DNA of 64,000 bases from Theocolax elegans (Eukaryota; Arthropoda; Insecta; Hymenoptera; Cerocephalidae): the NCBI GenBank assembly GCA_026168455.1, contig CM047426.1:24474528-24538527 (forward strand). Direction: 5' to 3'. The translations under genes were made by a program, and so were the position numbers. The notes beneath the pieces are model-generated. The model worked only from the letters and a program-made list of their open reading frames with translations, was not told the origin of the DNA and did not search any database. Positions 49,301-60,991 of the stretch are shown here, piece by piece (the first letter of the stretch is position 1; each line of letters opens with the position of its first letter).

Positions 49301-51831
49301 AAATTTAGCATGAAAAAACGAAATGTGTCTGCGGGATAAGGAGTTCTTTATTTACTATAGGAATCACAAAGAAGTTATTAATAATACTTGTGCATAATTA
49401 TAATTTATTTATATAGAGTATTCGCAAGCCCATTGAATCAATTAATTTACATTCATAGCGAACCAACGGATCTATTTCACTCGAATCCTTTTACCCTGTA
49501 TAGATAGATTTGCAAATAATTTCATTATTAACTAGTTATGTCAATCAGTTAATCCATTAATAAAAAATAAAATTTTAATTAGATATGATTAGATTTATTT
49601 GTATTGACAAAATTTCAAGTAGAATACTAATGCGATTAAAAAAAACTTTTAACTTAACTAGAAATCAATTAGTACGTAATAAATATATTTAAATGTATAA
49701 CATATATACGTAATATAAGTATTATTATTATTCTACTCACTTGTGGAAATGAGCTATCGGTAGTGTTATCTAATAATTATTCACCTGATCCTTTATGATT
49801 ATTGAATCAATTTTCTAATGCAAATCTTATTCTAAATATATATTATGTCAAAATTAAAGTTGTTTGACACATTATACTTAAACAATATTATTTAGAATCA
49901 ACATAATACAATTACGAGGTTCAACATTTTGTACACCGAAATAGTGGCTTTGTACATCAGCAAAATATGAGTCGAGCAGGTGCATAGAGGTATTCGAGTG
50001 CAGTTTGACTGATGTACATTGAATCGCAATTATTTCTTAATTCGATTTAAATAATGAATATATCAAATCCTCGGTGATAATAATTTAATTCAAGTATAAT
50101 CCATTCGAAAACATTGTTTTACAATTCGTGTATAAATAATTTCCATTACTGTACGTTAGTTTGCTTAAAATATCTACAGGTGTAAAAAAAATTGAAAATA
50201 TTTTTCTCTATGCAACGAGATTTCAGTTTGCATAAAAGACAAATTTAGACAAATCAACACTCGATTCAGACATCACGTTTTGCTTATCAAAATTGTTGGG
50301 TATATCAAAAAATAAAATGGTATATCCGAATAAAGAATAAATTAAATTAACCTATATAAAGAAAATGTAAATTCTATATAATTAAAAGAAACGTATATTA
50401 CATTCAATTAAAATTGTCTATGGCGTTATAACGCAAAATTGTATATGGTTGTAGAAAATTAAATGATATAGTCATAGTCATACAAAATAGAGTAATTTCA
50501 TTTTACTTTTCGAATGAATTCTCGTTATTCAACTTATTGTTTGATGCTTGTATTCTGTTAATGTACGAAGCAATGAATTTTAATAGGTTTTTGACAATTG
50601 ATTTTCACAATATCAAAATATGTAATTTTGAATTCGCAATTTAAATCTATATAGTGCCTTAATTATTTCAGTAAAATCTGATTGATTTATAATTTCTCAT
50701 TGTAGTTTATATCCATTTTGTTTTGGGTTAAGTAATTCTATAAAATTAATCCAAAATAAATGGATAAAAATATATTATTTTAATAGTGTGTGCAGTGTCA
50801 CATTTTTACATATTTAAATTTATATTAAATGTAGAATATATATAAAATTATAAGTAAATAATTTTTATTCATTGAAAATTAGCTATTGAATCTAATAGCT
50901 ATTGAAACTTGACCTAGTTTCACATATTTGGTGGAATATAGTCAATATATATTTAAAAGAATCCTTTTTCAACAAATACGGTGGATAAAAATTTTAATGT
51001 ATTTATTTAAAAAAAGTTTATTATGTTTTGGAAAAGAAAAATTAATACACGAACAATATTTATACACACTATTTGCGGGTATTTCAACAAAAATAAATTA
51101 TAATTCTAAATGATTAAATAAGATTGTTCAACGAATTCCACAAATATTTTTTCGTTGAGTATAAAAGTAACACGATCATGATCATAGATCTACGGATTTT
51201 ATTAAATTAATCGAATGTATATCGCAGATCTAAGCAATCAAATCATACTCTGAATTCGGCAACAGGCCCGTCAAATACAGAAATTCTGATTTACGCGGTC
51301 GTCTCGGGACGTTATATGTCGATTCGTATGTTGTAGTAAATGGCGGCGAAACAGAGAACGAGGAAGTGAACGCGAGAGAGTACAGAATAGAAGATAGATA
51401 GAGAAAGAGAGAAAGTCCGATAGCGGAGATGAACGGTTCGCGCGCGTTTCGTCGTTCCGTGCGTTTAATGTCGGTGCACCAACCGCCCCCGCAGGCTCAT
51501 AAATTCACCCGAAGAGCGTCCTGGCGGTGTCGCCCTCGCGATTCGCGGCTCTCGTGTCCGACATATTTGCCCGACAGGTCGACGCGCCGACAAATAAAAT
51601 CGTCCAGCAATAATTATCGCTTGCTCACTGGACTCGCTCGCAATTTACGAGCGGTTTTCGAATGCTACACGACAACCTTTTTTGCTCCTGCAATTTCACC
51701 TTCATATCGCATCTTCCAATTTTCAACATTTCTCTTTTCTTTTAAGAGGTTTCATATAATACTCGACTATACGTTAAATTTCTATTTTAATGATTGGACA
51801 TTCCTTACAAGGTAGAGAAATGTAAACAATA
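43339..51831. other. Long intergenic or intronic stretch, no gene called
   Basis: An AT-rich background with GC/CpG-richer islands at about 44400-44840, 46060-46540, 47930-48660 and 51290-51680. The islands contain GA or CT runs and overlapping frames on both strands, none with a recognised domain. The longest (51429-51815, 128 codons) is arginine-rich at first and turns AT-rich and hydrophobic without a motif. The islands may be promoters or untranslated exons. Around 47390-47520, TAAAATTTAGTGCATTTC resembles the end of the hAT foldback arm near 22600, so a decayed relative may sit there. Confidence 0.4.
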
Positions 51832-53388
51832 ATATTAAAAACTTTTATAGATACAAAAAAATGATAAAGAAAAAATGTCACTTTTATATCGTAGAATACG
51901 AAAATGTTTTAAGTAAGAGCAAACAAAAAAATTTTTTATTAACGTATATTTTACCTCTGCAGGTTCATTTTTCAAAGATGATTGTACTTAAAAAAAATAC
52001 AGTTAATAAAAATTTTTTTGTTTGCTCTTACTTAAAACATTTTCGTATTCTACGATATAAAAGTGACATTTTTTCTCTTTATCATTTTTTGTATCTATAA
52101 AAGTTTTTAATATATTTAGATTTTAAAAAAAGGCTATTTTCGAGCAAAAACTACCGTAACTTTGTTTAAAATAAAGTTACAAAAATGAAAAAAAACCCAG
52201 TCGAAAGCTGTTGAAAAAAGCTAAAAATCTATCTGGATAACTTTTTGGTTTCGTCAATCTTTTGAAAACTGCATTGAATTCAAAAAGGTGTCCAAAAATT
52301 TTTTTTTTGAAACTAGTTTATTGCCATTTAATAGTTTCAAAAAATAGTATTTTTTATAAGTGACTTAGGCCAATCGAAAGGTATTAAAATAAGCTTTCAA
52401 ATGGTCTCCGACTGGTTTTTGTACGATGATCTCTTTCAAAGATACAAAACTTTAAACTTTATCCTATTTTGCTCCAGGGGGGGTAAAAGTAAGTGACTGG
52501 CAGTGTATAATACTTGATATATTTTAGAAATATTGGGTCACATTTATCTTATTATTTCTTATTTCGACTTTAGACTTAACTGTTCCGACCATTTGATGGA
52601 TAATGATAGGGAGTTTCCATATTATATATCGTCTTAATTCAATATTTTTTATAATTCTATACAATAAATACAGTGCCAGTCACTTACTTTTACCCCCCCT
52701 GGAGCAAAATAGGATAAAGTTTAAAGTTTTGTATCTTTGAAAGAGATCATCGTACAAAAACCAGTCGGAGACCATTTGAAAGCTTATTTTAATACCTTTC
52801 GATTGGCCTAAGTCACTTATAAAAAATACTATTTTTTGAAACTATTAAATGGCAATAAACTAGTTTCAAAAAAAAATTTTTGGACACCTTTTGAATTCAA
52901 TGCAGTTTTCAAAAGATTGACGAAACCAAAAAGTTATCCAGATAGATTTTAGCTTTTTTCAACAGCTTTCGACTGGTTTTTTTCATTTTTGTAACTTTAT
53001 TTTAAACAAAGTTACGGTAGTTTTTGCTCGAAAATAGCCTTTTTTTAAAATCTAAATATTAAAAACTTTTATAGATACAAAAAAATGATAAAGAAAAAAT
53101 GTCACTTTTATATCGTAGAATACGAAAATGTTTTAAGTAAGAGCAAACAAAAAAATTTTTTATTAACGTATATTTTACCTCTGCAGGTTCATTTTTCAAA
53201 GATGATTGTACTTAAAAAAAATACAGTTAATAAAAATTTTTTTGTTTGCTCTTACTTAAAACATTTTCGTATTCTACGATATAAAAGTGACATTTTTTCT
53301 CTTTATCATTTTTTGTATCTATAAAGTTTTTAATGCTTTAACCCTTTACCTTTATCTATTTGCTCCAGGGGGTGAAAAGTATACAGTG
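51832..53388. mobile_element. Two partial copies of a palindromic mariner-like MITE, tandemly arranged
   Basis: Copy A is the right half of a palindrome: an inner palindrome (51832-52115), one arm, and an end reading GTAAGTGACTGGCAGTG (ending 52505) followed by TA. Copy B starts with the inverted end CAGTGCCAGTCACTTAC (52671, preceded by TA). It has the matching arm and a nearly identical inner palindrome (53056-53336), then a collapsed right end (CTCCAGGGGG...ACAGTG, ending 53388). CAGTG termini next to TA fit Tc1/mariner-type ends. The genomic spacer 52506-52670 is repeated after copy B (53389-53543), so element plus flank were tandemly duplicated and then trimmed. The identical 79-codon frames at 51861 and 53085 are by-products of the inner palindrome. 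Confidence 0.82.
52506..52670 (+). repeat. Spacer between mariner-like copies, duplicated downstream
   Basis: The stretch from TACTTGATAT through GTTCCGACCATTTGATGG to ATAATTCTATAC recurs at 53389-53543 in the same orientation with few differences. It shows that the duplication unit includes host flank as well as the element. Confidence 0.85.
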
Positions 53389-53543
53389 TTATACTTGATA
53401 TTTTAGAAATATTGGGTCACATTTATCTTATTATTTCTTATTTCGACTTTGGACTTAACTGTTCCGACCATTTGATGGATAATGATAGGGAGTTTCCATA
53501 TTATATATCGTCTTAATTCAAATATTTTTTATAATTCTATACA

Positions 53544-54064
53544 TATTCTGAAACTTCGTATATCTGTGTCCCTTAGGTTTTGTTAGAAGTGACAAATAAA
53601 TTTGTTTGGGTTAAATGATGGTCACTTTCAGATCAATCGCAAGGTCTAGACTCTCCTTATGAGTATAAATAAACTGTTTAAAACGCTAGTTGAAATCAAT
53701 AGTCAATTGTATAGGGATTAAGACCTAATGAAAAGTAAGAGCTACCCGTTTAAAATAACTATAACTTTTACCGGTTGATAAAATGTTTTGCGTCGCATCT
53801 TATTCGAGCATTTTTTGGAATCGAAAATGTTAAAGCAGGTATTACAAATTGAATAGAAAATTCGCCCGTAGGAAAAAAGTTTACATTGTATTCGAGAATT
53901 TGAACGTAACCATTTTGTTTTAAGTAAAATTTCAACTTGAAATGAATTGATAGTTGTGTATATGAATATATTTTAATCATAATGATTAGGAAACACATTG
54001 GGTTAATTGACATGACCTAATAATTCGATTTTTAAATTTTTAAATTACAAATTTTTATTTTTAC
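53544..54064. other. AT-rich stretch, no gene seen
   Basis: Only short frames without coding character on either strand. Confidence 0.4.
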
Positions 54065-54334
54065 TACACTCGCAAAAAATAGAATCTTACCTTAGATATA
54101 ATTCTTCTCAAATATGTTCGAAAAAGAAAATTTGTTGCATATTAAATGATTCTTCTATAACTAAGAAGAGTCTCCTTAAACAAAGAATTAGGAAAGTTAT
54201 AACTTAAGCAGATGAATATAAACTTTCAAACATATTTTTCTATATTATAGAAGATTTATATAAAAGCAAGTAGATTTCTTTTGGAATATATGCGAGATTT
54301 CCGCTTAAAATAAGATTTTATTTTTGTTAGTATA
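54065..54334. mobile_element. Probable small MITE, about 270 bp
   Basis: The left end TACACTCGCAAAAAATAG and the right end (reverse complement TATACTAACAAAAATAAA) match as an imperfect inverted repeat of about 31 bp, roughly 22 positions identical by eye. Both ends are bounded by TA. The interior is AT-rich and non-coding. No second copy is seen in the window. Confidence 0.5.
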
Positions 54335-54763
54335 CCCAGTAAGTACAAGGCGAACTATTTTTAAATGTGATTCAGATTCTGACAGAGATAAAATGAGATT
54401 ATTAAAAAAACACTTTATTTGTTTAATTCTTTATACACTTACATTTTTTCAATTTAAAGAACACTTACTTTATAAAAAAAATACCAGTGAAAAGCATTAA
54501 ATAACAGAACCGCGAGGTTTTCCTATTAATTAAAAAAAGTCCAATACATTTTTTTTTCTTCTTTAACCGCCAGTGACATTCCTCAGTCTCCAGGAAAACG
54601 CAATTAAATGCACTTTCGATTACTTCACTTCCCTTTTCATTTTCGTTTCATCCTTCCTTTTTCTTTGGTTGCGTTTTGGCTTCACGTACTCCTTCTCCCA
54701 GGAAAATGAGATTCGTGCTTGCGCGGCTTTTGGAGAAGGAAAGATAGAGAGAGTGGGAAAGAG

Positions 54764-54802
<39 letters not shown>

Positions 54803-55440
54803 AGGAGAGAGGGTAAAACGCAATTTAATTACATAGTCTGAAAGACAACCAATTAAAAACGTGTTCCGTATATTTTCATTTCGTAAGCTGAAGGTGCCTG
54901 TCTTTTTGTCTATGAAAAAAGTTCAATCGAATTATCGTAAATTATATCTCACGTAGATTAACTCTGCTTAATAGTATTTGCCTTCATCCACTTATAAATG
55001 GCGTTGAATCTTACTTTAACGCGCCATGTTGCATTTTACTAAAATAAAGTGGTATACATATAGATACAAATGTAATATGTATAAACATTATTACATCTCT
55101 TATTATGTCTTACTTACGTAAGTATCAATTCTCTTGTATGCAACGAATTGCAATAATGTCGTTTCAAATTTAAAAACTAGCATTTTTAAGAAATATAATT
55201 AAATAATATTCACGATACTTAAAAACTTTTTAGAGACATTACTACGATTGTTAGATTAATTGAAATTACCAGTCATTATAGTTATCAACAAAGGATGCAA
55301 TCCTGCGTTAATTTAGTGATTGTTTATTAAAATGGAATTTTAATATTAATTATTACAGTAGGTTTATTAAATTTAATACATACAAATAATAATATTTTTA
55401 ATTTAATTAAAAGTTTATTAAGAAGCATATCACGTGTAGT
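54335..55440. other. 3' flank of the P450 at 55441, with a (GA)n tract
   Basis: AT-rich with a GC-richer piece around 54580-54830 that holds a GA microsatellite. No gene recognised. Confidence 0.4.
54771..54798. repeat. (GA)n microsatellite
   Basis: About 14 GA dinucleotides are read directly. Confidence 0.9.
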
Positions 55441-56955
55441 TCAATCGTTTTCCCTAAGCTTTTCAAATTTGATCCACACACCGCCTTTGATAAGTGCAAG
55501 GAACGAAGTAGGTTGCTGTTCAAAAGGCAATTTGGTTTTAGTTGAAGGTACTACTTTGTATTTTAAAATAAGCGACGCTGTAACCAGTTTTATAAGCAAC
55601 ACAGCCAATCTCATGCCTATGCACATCCTAGGACCACCTCCAAAGGGCAAAAATGTGAATTCGGTACGTTTAGCTTGATTATCGGTATCAAATCGATCTG
55701 GATCGAAAGTTTCCGGATCCGGCCAGTATTTTTCATCATTATGAAGACACGCATTTGGTATAAATACGAAATATCCTGGCCGAAAGTGACACGGCACACC
55801 ATCAGAACCTTTAAGAGTAATATCCTCGGTACAAACTTTTATTTGTGCGTGAACCGTTGGTGTAAGGCGCATAGTTTCCCAGAGCACTTGTTCCAAGTAA
55901 GTCATAGCCTTCACCGACTCATAAGTAATTTTTCCATCCGTTTCCCGTAATACGGATAAAACGTGATCGCGTAATTTTTCTTGTACATCTGGATTTTTCG
56001 ACAACTGGTAGAAAAGGAAGGAAATCGTGGAGCTACTCGTTTCGTAAACATCACCATAGAATATGATACTATCAGCAATCACATTATTAATGTCACCTTC
56101 CTTGTTCGAGTCTAAGATGAACTGTAGATAATCATTTGGGGCGCTGTTATTCTGTTTCCTAATCTTGACTATTCTTTTAATATTTTCTCGAAAATAATTG
56201 TCCGTACTTTTCGGGAGAAAGCCAAGATTAATTAAGCTACTGAAAGTTGGCATGAAGAAGATTATAGCTTGTTTGATACCGTTGAACGTCGATGGATCAA
56301 GTAATTTCTTGGATACAACGGTAAACGATAATCGGTCAGGATTATCCTCGAAACTCTGACCCTCGATGGCAAATGCAGCATTAGCTACGATTTCGCCAGT
56401 ATACTTCATAAAAAGATCCTTCGATTCGCACTCGAACAAACCATTGCTTTCTTTAATTTTACGATCGACGTAATGCACTATTTTGTCGCACACTTGGTGT
56501 ATAATGATAGAGAGATACTTTAACTTTTTACCTGAAAGATTACCGATCGTTCGAGATCTCGTGTCTTTCCAAACGTGCGGATCCGTCGCGAAAAATGGAT
56601 TTTTCGATAACACCGGGTCAGTTTTTTCGTGAAGCGCAACACCATTCGTACGGAAGTTAGAAAAATTAGTTTGTAATACACACTTTACCAATTCGGGATC
56701 GCGTACAACGACGCACGGTCTTCTCATAAAGTAAAGCCCGATTATACTAGCTTTCGTTGATTCGTATGCTTTCTTTACAACTCCAGCTATATTATCTTTG
56801 AGTAGTATGCAAGGTAGCATATGACCAAAACCAGGTACTGGATTCGGTAGGTATGGTATATTTTGGTTCTTCCACTCATTGTAATTGCAAGTTAGGTACC
56901 AGTAGACTATCGTTACTATCAACACCAAAACCAGAAGTGCACTCGAGAGATCCAT
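55441..56955 (-). CDS. Cytochrome P450, CYP3 clan (CYP336/CYP6/CYP9-like), complete and intronless
   Basis: An open frame of 504 codons runs from the ATG at 56955-56953 to a stop at 55441. It is colinear with the 4967-6466 P450 without gaps up to residue 499, then adds five residues (LREND). The N-terminal anchor MDLSSALLVLVLIVTIVYW and the PGFGHMLP hinge are followed by W129xxxR133, E360TMR363, FDPDRF (417-422) and the haem loop PFGGGPRMCIG with C445. Helix I reads GDVYETSSST (301-310). The catalytic threonine T306 is kept, but the AG that normally precedes it is DV, as in the other copy. The product should be an ER-bound monooxygenase of foreign or endogenous small molecules. The gene stands alone; its neighbours are transposon remnants. 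The exact CYP name cannot be fixed by eye. Confidence 0.95.
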   Translation of the reverse strand: MDLSSALLVLVLIVTIVYWYLTCNYNEWKNQNIPYLPNPVPGFGHMLPCILLKDNIAGVVKKAYESTKASIIGLYFMRRPCVVVRDPELVKCVLQTNFSNFRTNGVALHEKTDPVLSKNPFFATDPHVWKDTRSRTIGNLSGKKLKYLSIIIHQVCDKIVHYVDRKIKESNGLFECESKDLFMKYTGEIVANAAFAIEGQSFEDNPDRLSFTVVSKKLLDPSTFNGIKQAIIFFMPTFSSLINLGFLPKSTDNYFRENIKRIVKIRKQNNSAPNDYLQFILDSNKEGDINNVIADSIIFYGDVYETSSSTISFLFYQLSKNPDVQEKLRDHVLSVLRETDGKITYESVKAMTYLEQVLWETMRLTPTVHAQIKVCTEDITLKGSDGVPCHFRPGYFVFIPNACLHNDEKYWPDPETFDPDRFDTDNQAKRTEFTFLPFGGGPRMCIGMRLAVLLIKLVTASLILKYKVVPSTKTKLPFEQQPTSFLALIKGGVWIKFEKLREND

Positions 56956-57180
56956 TTCGCAGTTGCGAGAAGACTAGAATGCATAGTGCATGCGTAAACG
57001 AAGCACGAACCTCGTTTAATTTATCTGTGATGTAACCGTGACGTACGAGCGATCAATTTCGATGAGTAACAAAAAGCCACAATCGACTAAAGTATTATAC
57101 GCTAGGGTAAATCTGTCAAAGGCCAACTCCGTATCAGTTTAACCTTACACGTAAATTACATTTGCATATATGCGCTAAGC
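56956..57180 (-). promoter_or_regulatory. P450 upstream region, shared with the partial P450 at 1-94
   Basis: CTGTCAAAGGCCAA at 57113-57126 followed by TTTAACCTTA matches 245-280 at the left end of the window. GATGAGTAACAAA (57061-57073) matches 199-207. On the reverse strand a TATAATA lies just downstream of the block (about 57094-57100) at a plausible core-promoter distance. TCAAAGGCCA resembles a nuclear-receptor half-site of the FTZ-F1/HNF4 kind; that reading is a guess. Confidence 0.5.
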
Positions 57181-57976
57181 GCAGACGGATTATATAACTT
57201 CTCGGGTCCGAATGTAAGTTTATGTCGTTACAACCCGAAATCGCTCTACAATAGGATTCGTAAGATACATTTTATTAACCATGGTTTAATATTTACTAAT
57301 TAGAGCGTAACGTTGACTTAGCTTGTAACAGTTTACCGATACGATCAAATTAATTGATAAAATAATTGGCAAAAAATTCAACGATAATGATAATTTATAT
57401 CAATTAATAATAGAACAGAAATAAAAAAATAACCGAAGATGAAGTATAATATATTACATTGCTAATTAATAATTATCAAATAAATAGTAATTTATTTTTA
57501 TAATAGTTTTTTCAATCAGTAATAAGTATATATCAAGCATCGTATCAAGACAAAAATGTCCCTCTAATAAATCTTGACACTGAGACCCGAATCCTCGAGG
57601 GATTGCGCTCTTTACGTACCAATCAATTCTCATCCTCACGTTGCATCAAAACTGAGCAACCTTTCGATTCGACCGGAAGCAATCGAATTTGCACACTCTG
57701 CGTGCGACCGATTTTCCTTCGCATCGAGCATACGTATGTACGTAAACGTACAAGAACTGGAAAAATAAAGAATAACCGGCAAGCTTTGCAAAGCTGTCAA
57801 GAAAAAGGAGAGAGACTTCACGCTTCGTTAAATTTATTTACTTTTTCATAAATTCTTAGTTGTTTATATTCGAAAGGAGAAATTGGATTGATTATTTCGA
57901 ATATCCGTGAATTATCCGATTGATTTACGCGAGGTATGGCGCGCAGTCCCTTTTTCGATGCACAACAATTTGTGAG
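57181..57976. other. Intergenic, no gene seen
   Basis: A slightly GC-richer patch at 57570-57780 has overlapping frames on both strands with no recognisable domain. The remainder is AT-rich. Confidence 0.4.
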
Positions 57977-58230
57977 TGAAAAGAAAAAAGTTATAGTAAA
58001 AATTACAATGTTGTCTATTAATGCAAGGACAAACTGACACAATCCAAAAATTGACCATAGTGTATAATAAATTTTACTGAACTTGTAGTAAATATTACCA
58101 CAATTGTAGTAAAAATTAATAACTTTCTAGTAAATTTTATTATGCAGTATGGTAAATTTTTGGATTGTGTCAGTCTGTCTCCGCATTACTAGACAACATT
58201 CTAATTTTTACTTCAACTTTTTTCTCCGTG
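57977..58230 (-). mobile_element. MITE, second copy of the 240-bp family
   Basis: It aligns along its whole length with the reverse complement of 11779-12018. It keeps GTTGTCTA, the central TTACTATGG-type block and the right end CTTTTTTCTCCGTG. The left end (GTGAAAAGAAAAAAGTTATAG) is more worn. No target duplication is obvious here, so this copy may be older or end-damaged. Confidence 0.85.
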
Positions 58231-59769
58231 CGGGACTGAGATTAGTGATTTTTCCGATTTCATTTGACTTGTAGTGTTGCATAATAGGTATACTGCACCA
58301 TTCGAATACGCTGCAACGCGTCGGTTAAGTAATTTTGCGTGAACGCGCTCTCGGTCACGTTAAGTTTAGTTAGGGAGTTAATTGAGGTAAAGGGATGCAA
58401 TTGTTGACTGGGTTGCTGACTTCGTCTCAGAAGTCAGAATGTTTAACTGGACGTTCGCTTTTACATATGTGTTGATTGCATAATTGTTTTAGTATTTTTT
58501 GTAAATTATTGCGGCTCATCGTTAATGATTGTTTGTTGCATACAAATTGGATAATTTATATACGTGCATTCATGAATTTATTATCATTATATTTCAACTG
58601 CGACTAGTATTATAGGTATTGATGTGGATATATACTTAGTTCATTCAATTAACTTTTTAATTAAGCATTTATATGCGAATAAATTTTAAACAAAAAAAAT
58701 TTAATGTGAGATAATGTTAGGAATATTTAAAAAACAAATGATGGTAAGACTGTAGCTTGTACGAAGATTGCTTTTTAATACAATTTATTAATTGTTAACT
58801 TTATGTACAATTATTTGATGCTATTAAACGTTGAAACACTATAAAGTTTTACTTGAGATAAATCACTTTTAAATATTATTAATCATACTTGTAAAAGTTT
58901 ATTTGTTCCAGACAGTAAAATCTCCTAGTGTGAATAAAATATAATAAATATTTGTTTTCCAACTGAGTTGAAGAAATAAAAGTAAAAACTATTTGTTGTT
59001 TTTATGACTCATAAAATAAGCACAAGTTTTAAAGCTTTATAGAGAAAGAGTAGAATGACACATAAAACACATCTCTCAAATACACTCTTCAAAAATTGGT
59101 TTCTCCCTGGCATTCGAGAGCGGCTACGATACATAAAAATAATCACTTTGCGATACTTTAAATAAATAATGGACTTTGATTAACGTATTCCTTTCACATA
59201 GAAAAGTGAGGAACGTTCTCAATTTTTATGTACCTCGTTTACATTTAATTGTCAGTGGTACTAAAGTGTAATCGTGAAACAAAGTTGAAAATGTCGTGCT
59301 ATTTAATTACTCGGTTATATTATTGACAATATTGCTTCGTCTCTTTCGCATTGGCAAGGACTAAAAATATCGTTGACGTTCATTATATGGTTCAGATGTA
59401 AGTAGTAAGTGAGTATTGATTTTTCACATGCGGATGAATAATGCAACTTTTAACAAAAGAGAAGAATACGAAAAATATCTGATATCGTGTGTAGCGGGCC
59501 GTGCTAAAATTGCAAATTCTATATTCGCAATTATGCTTTATAATTTCGGTAGATGCCGTAATAAAATTCCTATAACTGGAATAGAAGCACTTCATCGGAA
59601 TGTCTTGCTGCGTGGAAACGATCGGTGTAAAAGAGGGAGAGAAAAAAAAACGAGAAACAAGAACAAGAGTTTCCTTCGTACATCCAACCCCAAAATTGGC
59701 ATATATATTCTCCCACCGATAAGTGATGCATTTTACGTACCCAGTCCACTGAGAACCCCTGAGGTGACG
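58231..59769. other. Mostly AT-rich, no gene called
   Basis: Frames on both strands at about 59390-59805 (114-137 codons) overlap each other and carry no known motif. One of them could be real, but nothing distinguishes it. Confidence 0.35.
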
Positions 59770-59920
59770 TAGTGCACTTAGCGATTGGTCGAAGCTTGGA
59801 GTCACGTGACACCGAGTACTCCCTCCCCCCTACCTCTTCTCTCCCCCCCTCCTCCCATCACCTCACTCCCACGTATGGGTGCGTGCGAGTGTGCGAGTTG
59901 TGTGTGCGTGTGTGCGTGTG

Positions 59921-59974
<54 letters not shown>

Positions 59975-60991
59975 CGTGACTCTGTAGGGGGTGGTACGAG
60001 GTATAGGTCCGAAAGAACGCAGCTGTTATGTATAGGGAGAGGAACGGAATTAGGTGTCGCGTGGGAGAGAGCCAAAACGTTGCAGGAAGAGGTATAAAAA
60101 GAATTGAGAAAATGGGAGAATATATATATGTGGATGTGCGGATGCGAAAGCGAGAATATTGATAATGAACAAGAATAACGATTTAACGATTCGATTATAT
60201 AACGCAGGATTTACGGCGCATTACGAAAATTAAAGGTACCCGTTAAAATAATGAAGGGGGGTTGGTTTGGGGAATAAGGGAAAAAAAGTAGTCCGACTCA
60301 AGTGAAAATCGAGAAAAGAGAGAGGGGTGAATCATATATTCGCAGTAGTGGAAAAGCGTCGAGGAAAATTAGAAAAGAATGAATACCCGAAGCGCAAAAA
60401 GAAGAATCGCGCGACGGGGAGAAAAATAGGAAAGGACGAAGAGAGCGCAATAACGGTATAAGGTAAAGAGCAAGCTATAGCGAGCGAGGAAGAGAGAGAA
60501 TATCAACCCTCGAGGGCGAGAGAAAAAGGAGAGTGGAAGGGGGAGGGGGAGAGAGAAGACGAGCGTGCGCGCGTGTAAGGTGGAAGGGGCTGTACGTAGT
60601 AAGGGTAGGGGTTGTCGTGGGGGTTGGAAAAGGTGGGGGCGCCGCAATGCTCGCCAGTCACTGCGACGCCCGAGCAACGTCTCCACGGGCTTTTATTGTG
60701 AGCTCCGCGATCGCGTGCACTGATCGATATATACACACACATGTGACTAGCGCGCCGCGATTTTCCTTAACCTTCGAGTGTGCCATACTGGAAAACTGAC
60801 GTGCGCGATGATCGCGTCACGTGGGATCGAGTGAAATCATCGCGTACGGGAAAAGAGAAAGAGAACGAGAGATGCGCAACATGAGTTAAGGTTCCAAATT
60901 TTCGTTTTCTTCGCATACTGGATCTCCCTAACTGTTTGGACTTGTAACGATTGCTGATCGCGAGGCACGATGGTACTCCACGGAGTCAACC
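59770..60991 (+). promoter_or_regulatory. CpG-rich island, possible promoter and first exon of a plus-strand gene
   Basis: The composition shifts sharply to GC- and GA-rich sequence with many CpGs, a long TG repeat and purine runs. It ends with GGCACG-ATG at 60970 and the donor AACC/GTAAGT at 60991/60992. A short frame MVLHGVN spans ATG to donor. Insect genes often begin this way, with a long GA-rich 5' UTR and a short first coding exon. The downstream exon was not found in the remaining 3 kb, so the call rests on composition and one donor site. Confidence 0.3.
59899..59977. repeat. (TG)n microsatellite, partly TGCG
   Basis: About 79 bp of TG repeat with interspersed CG are read directly. 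Cysteine/valine-rich frames across it are artefacts. Confidence 0.9.

Noticed and set aside
51429..51815. 128-codon plus-strand frame with arginine-rich start
   Set aside because: Composition switches from GC-rich to AT-rich midway without a splice site, and no family is recognised. Could be a 5' exon at most.
51861..52100. 79-codon frame, identical to one at 53085-53324
   Set aside because: Both lie inside the inner palindrome of the mariner-like element; the identity comes from the duplication and the residues are those of AT-rich palindromic DNA.
59392..59805. Overlapping frames of 114-137 codons on both strands
   Set aside because: They overlap each other antisense, lack motifs and have no supporting splice sites.
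59899..59977. Cysteine/valine-repeat proteins across the TG tract
   Set aside because: Pure microsatellite translation in all frames.
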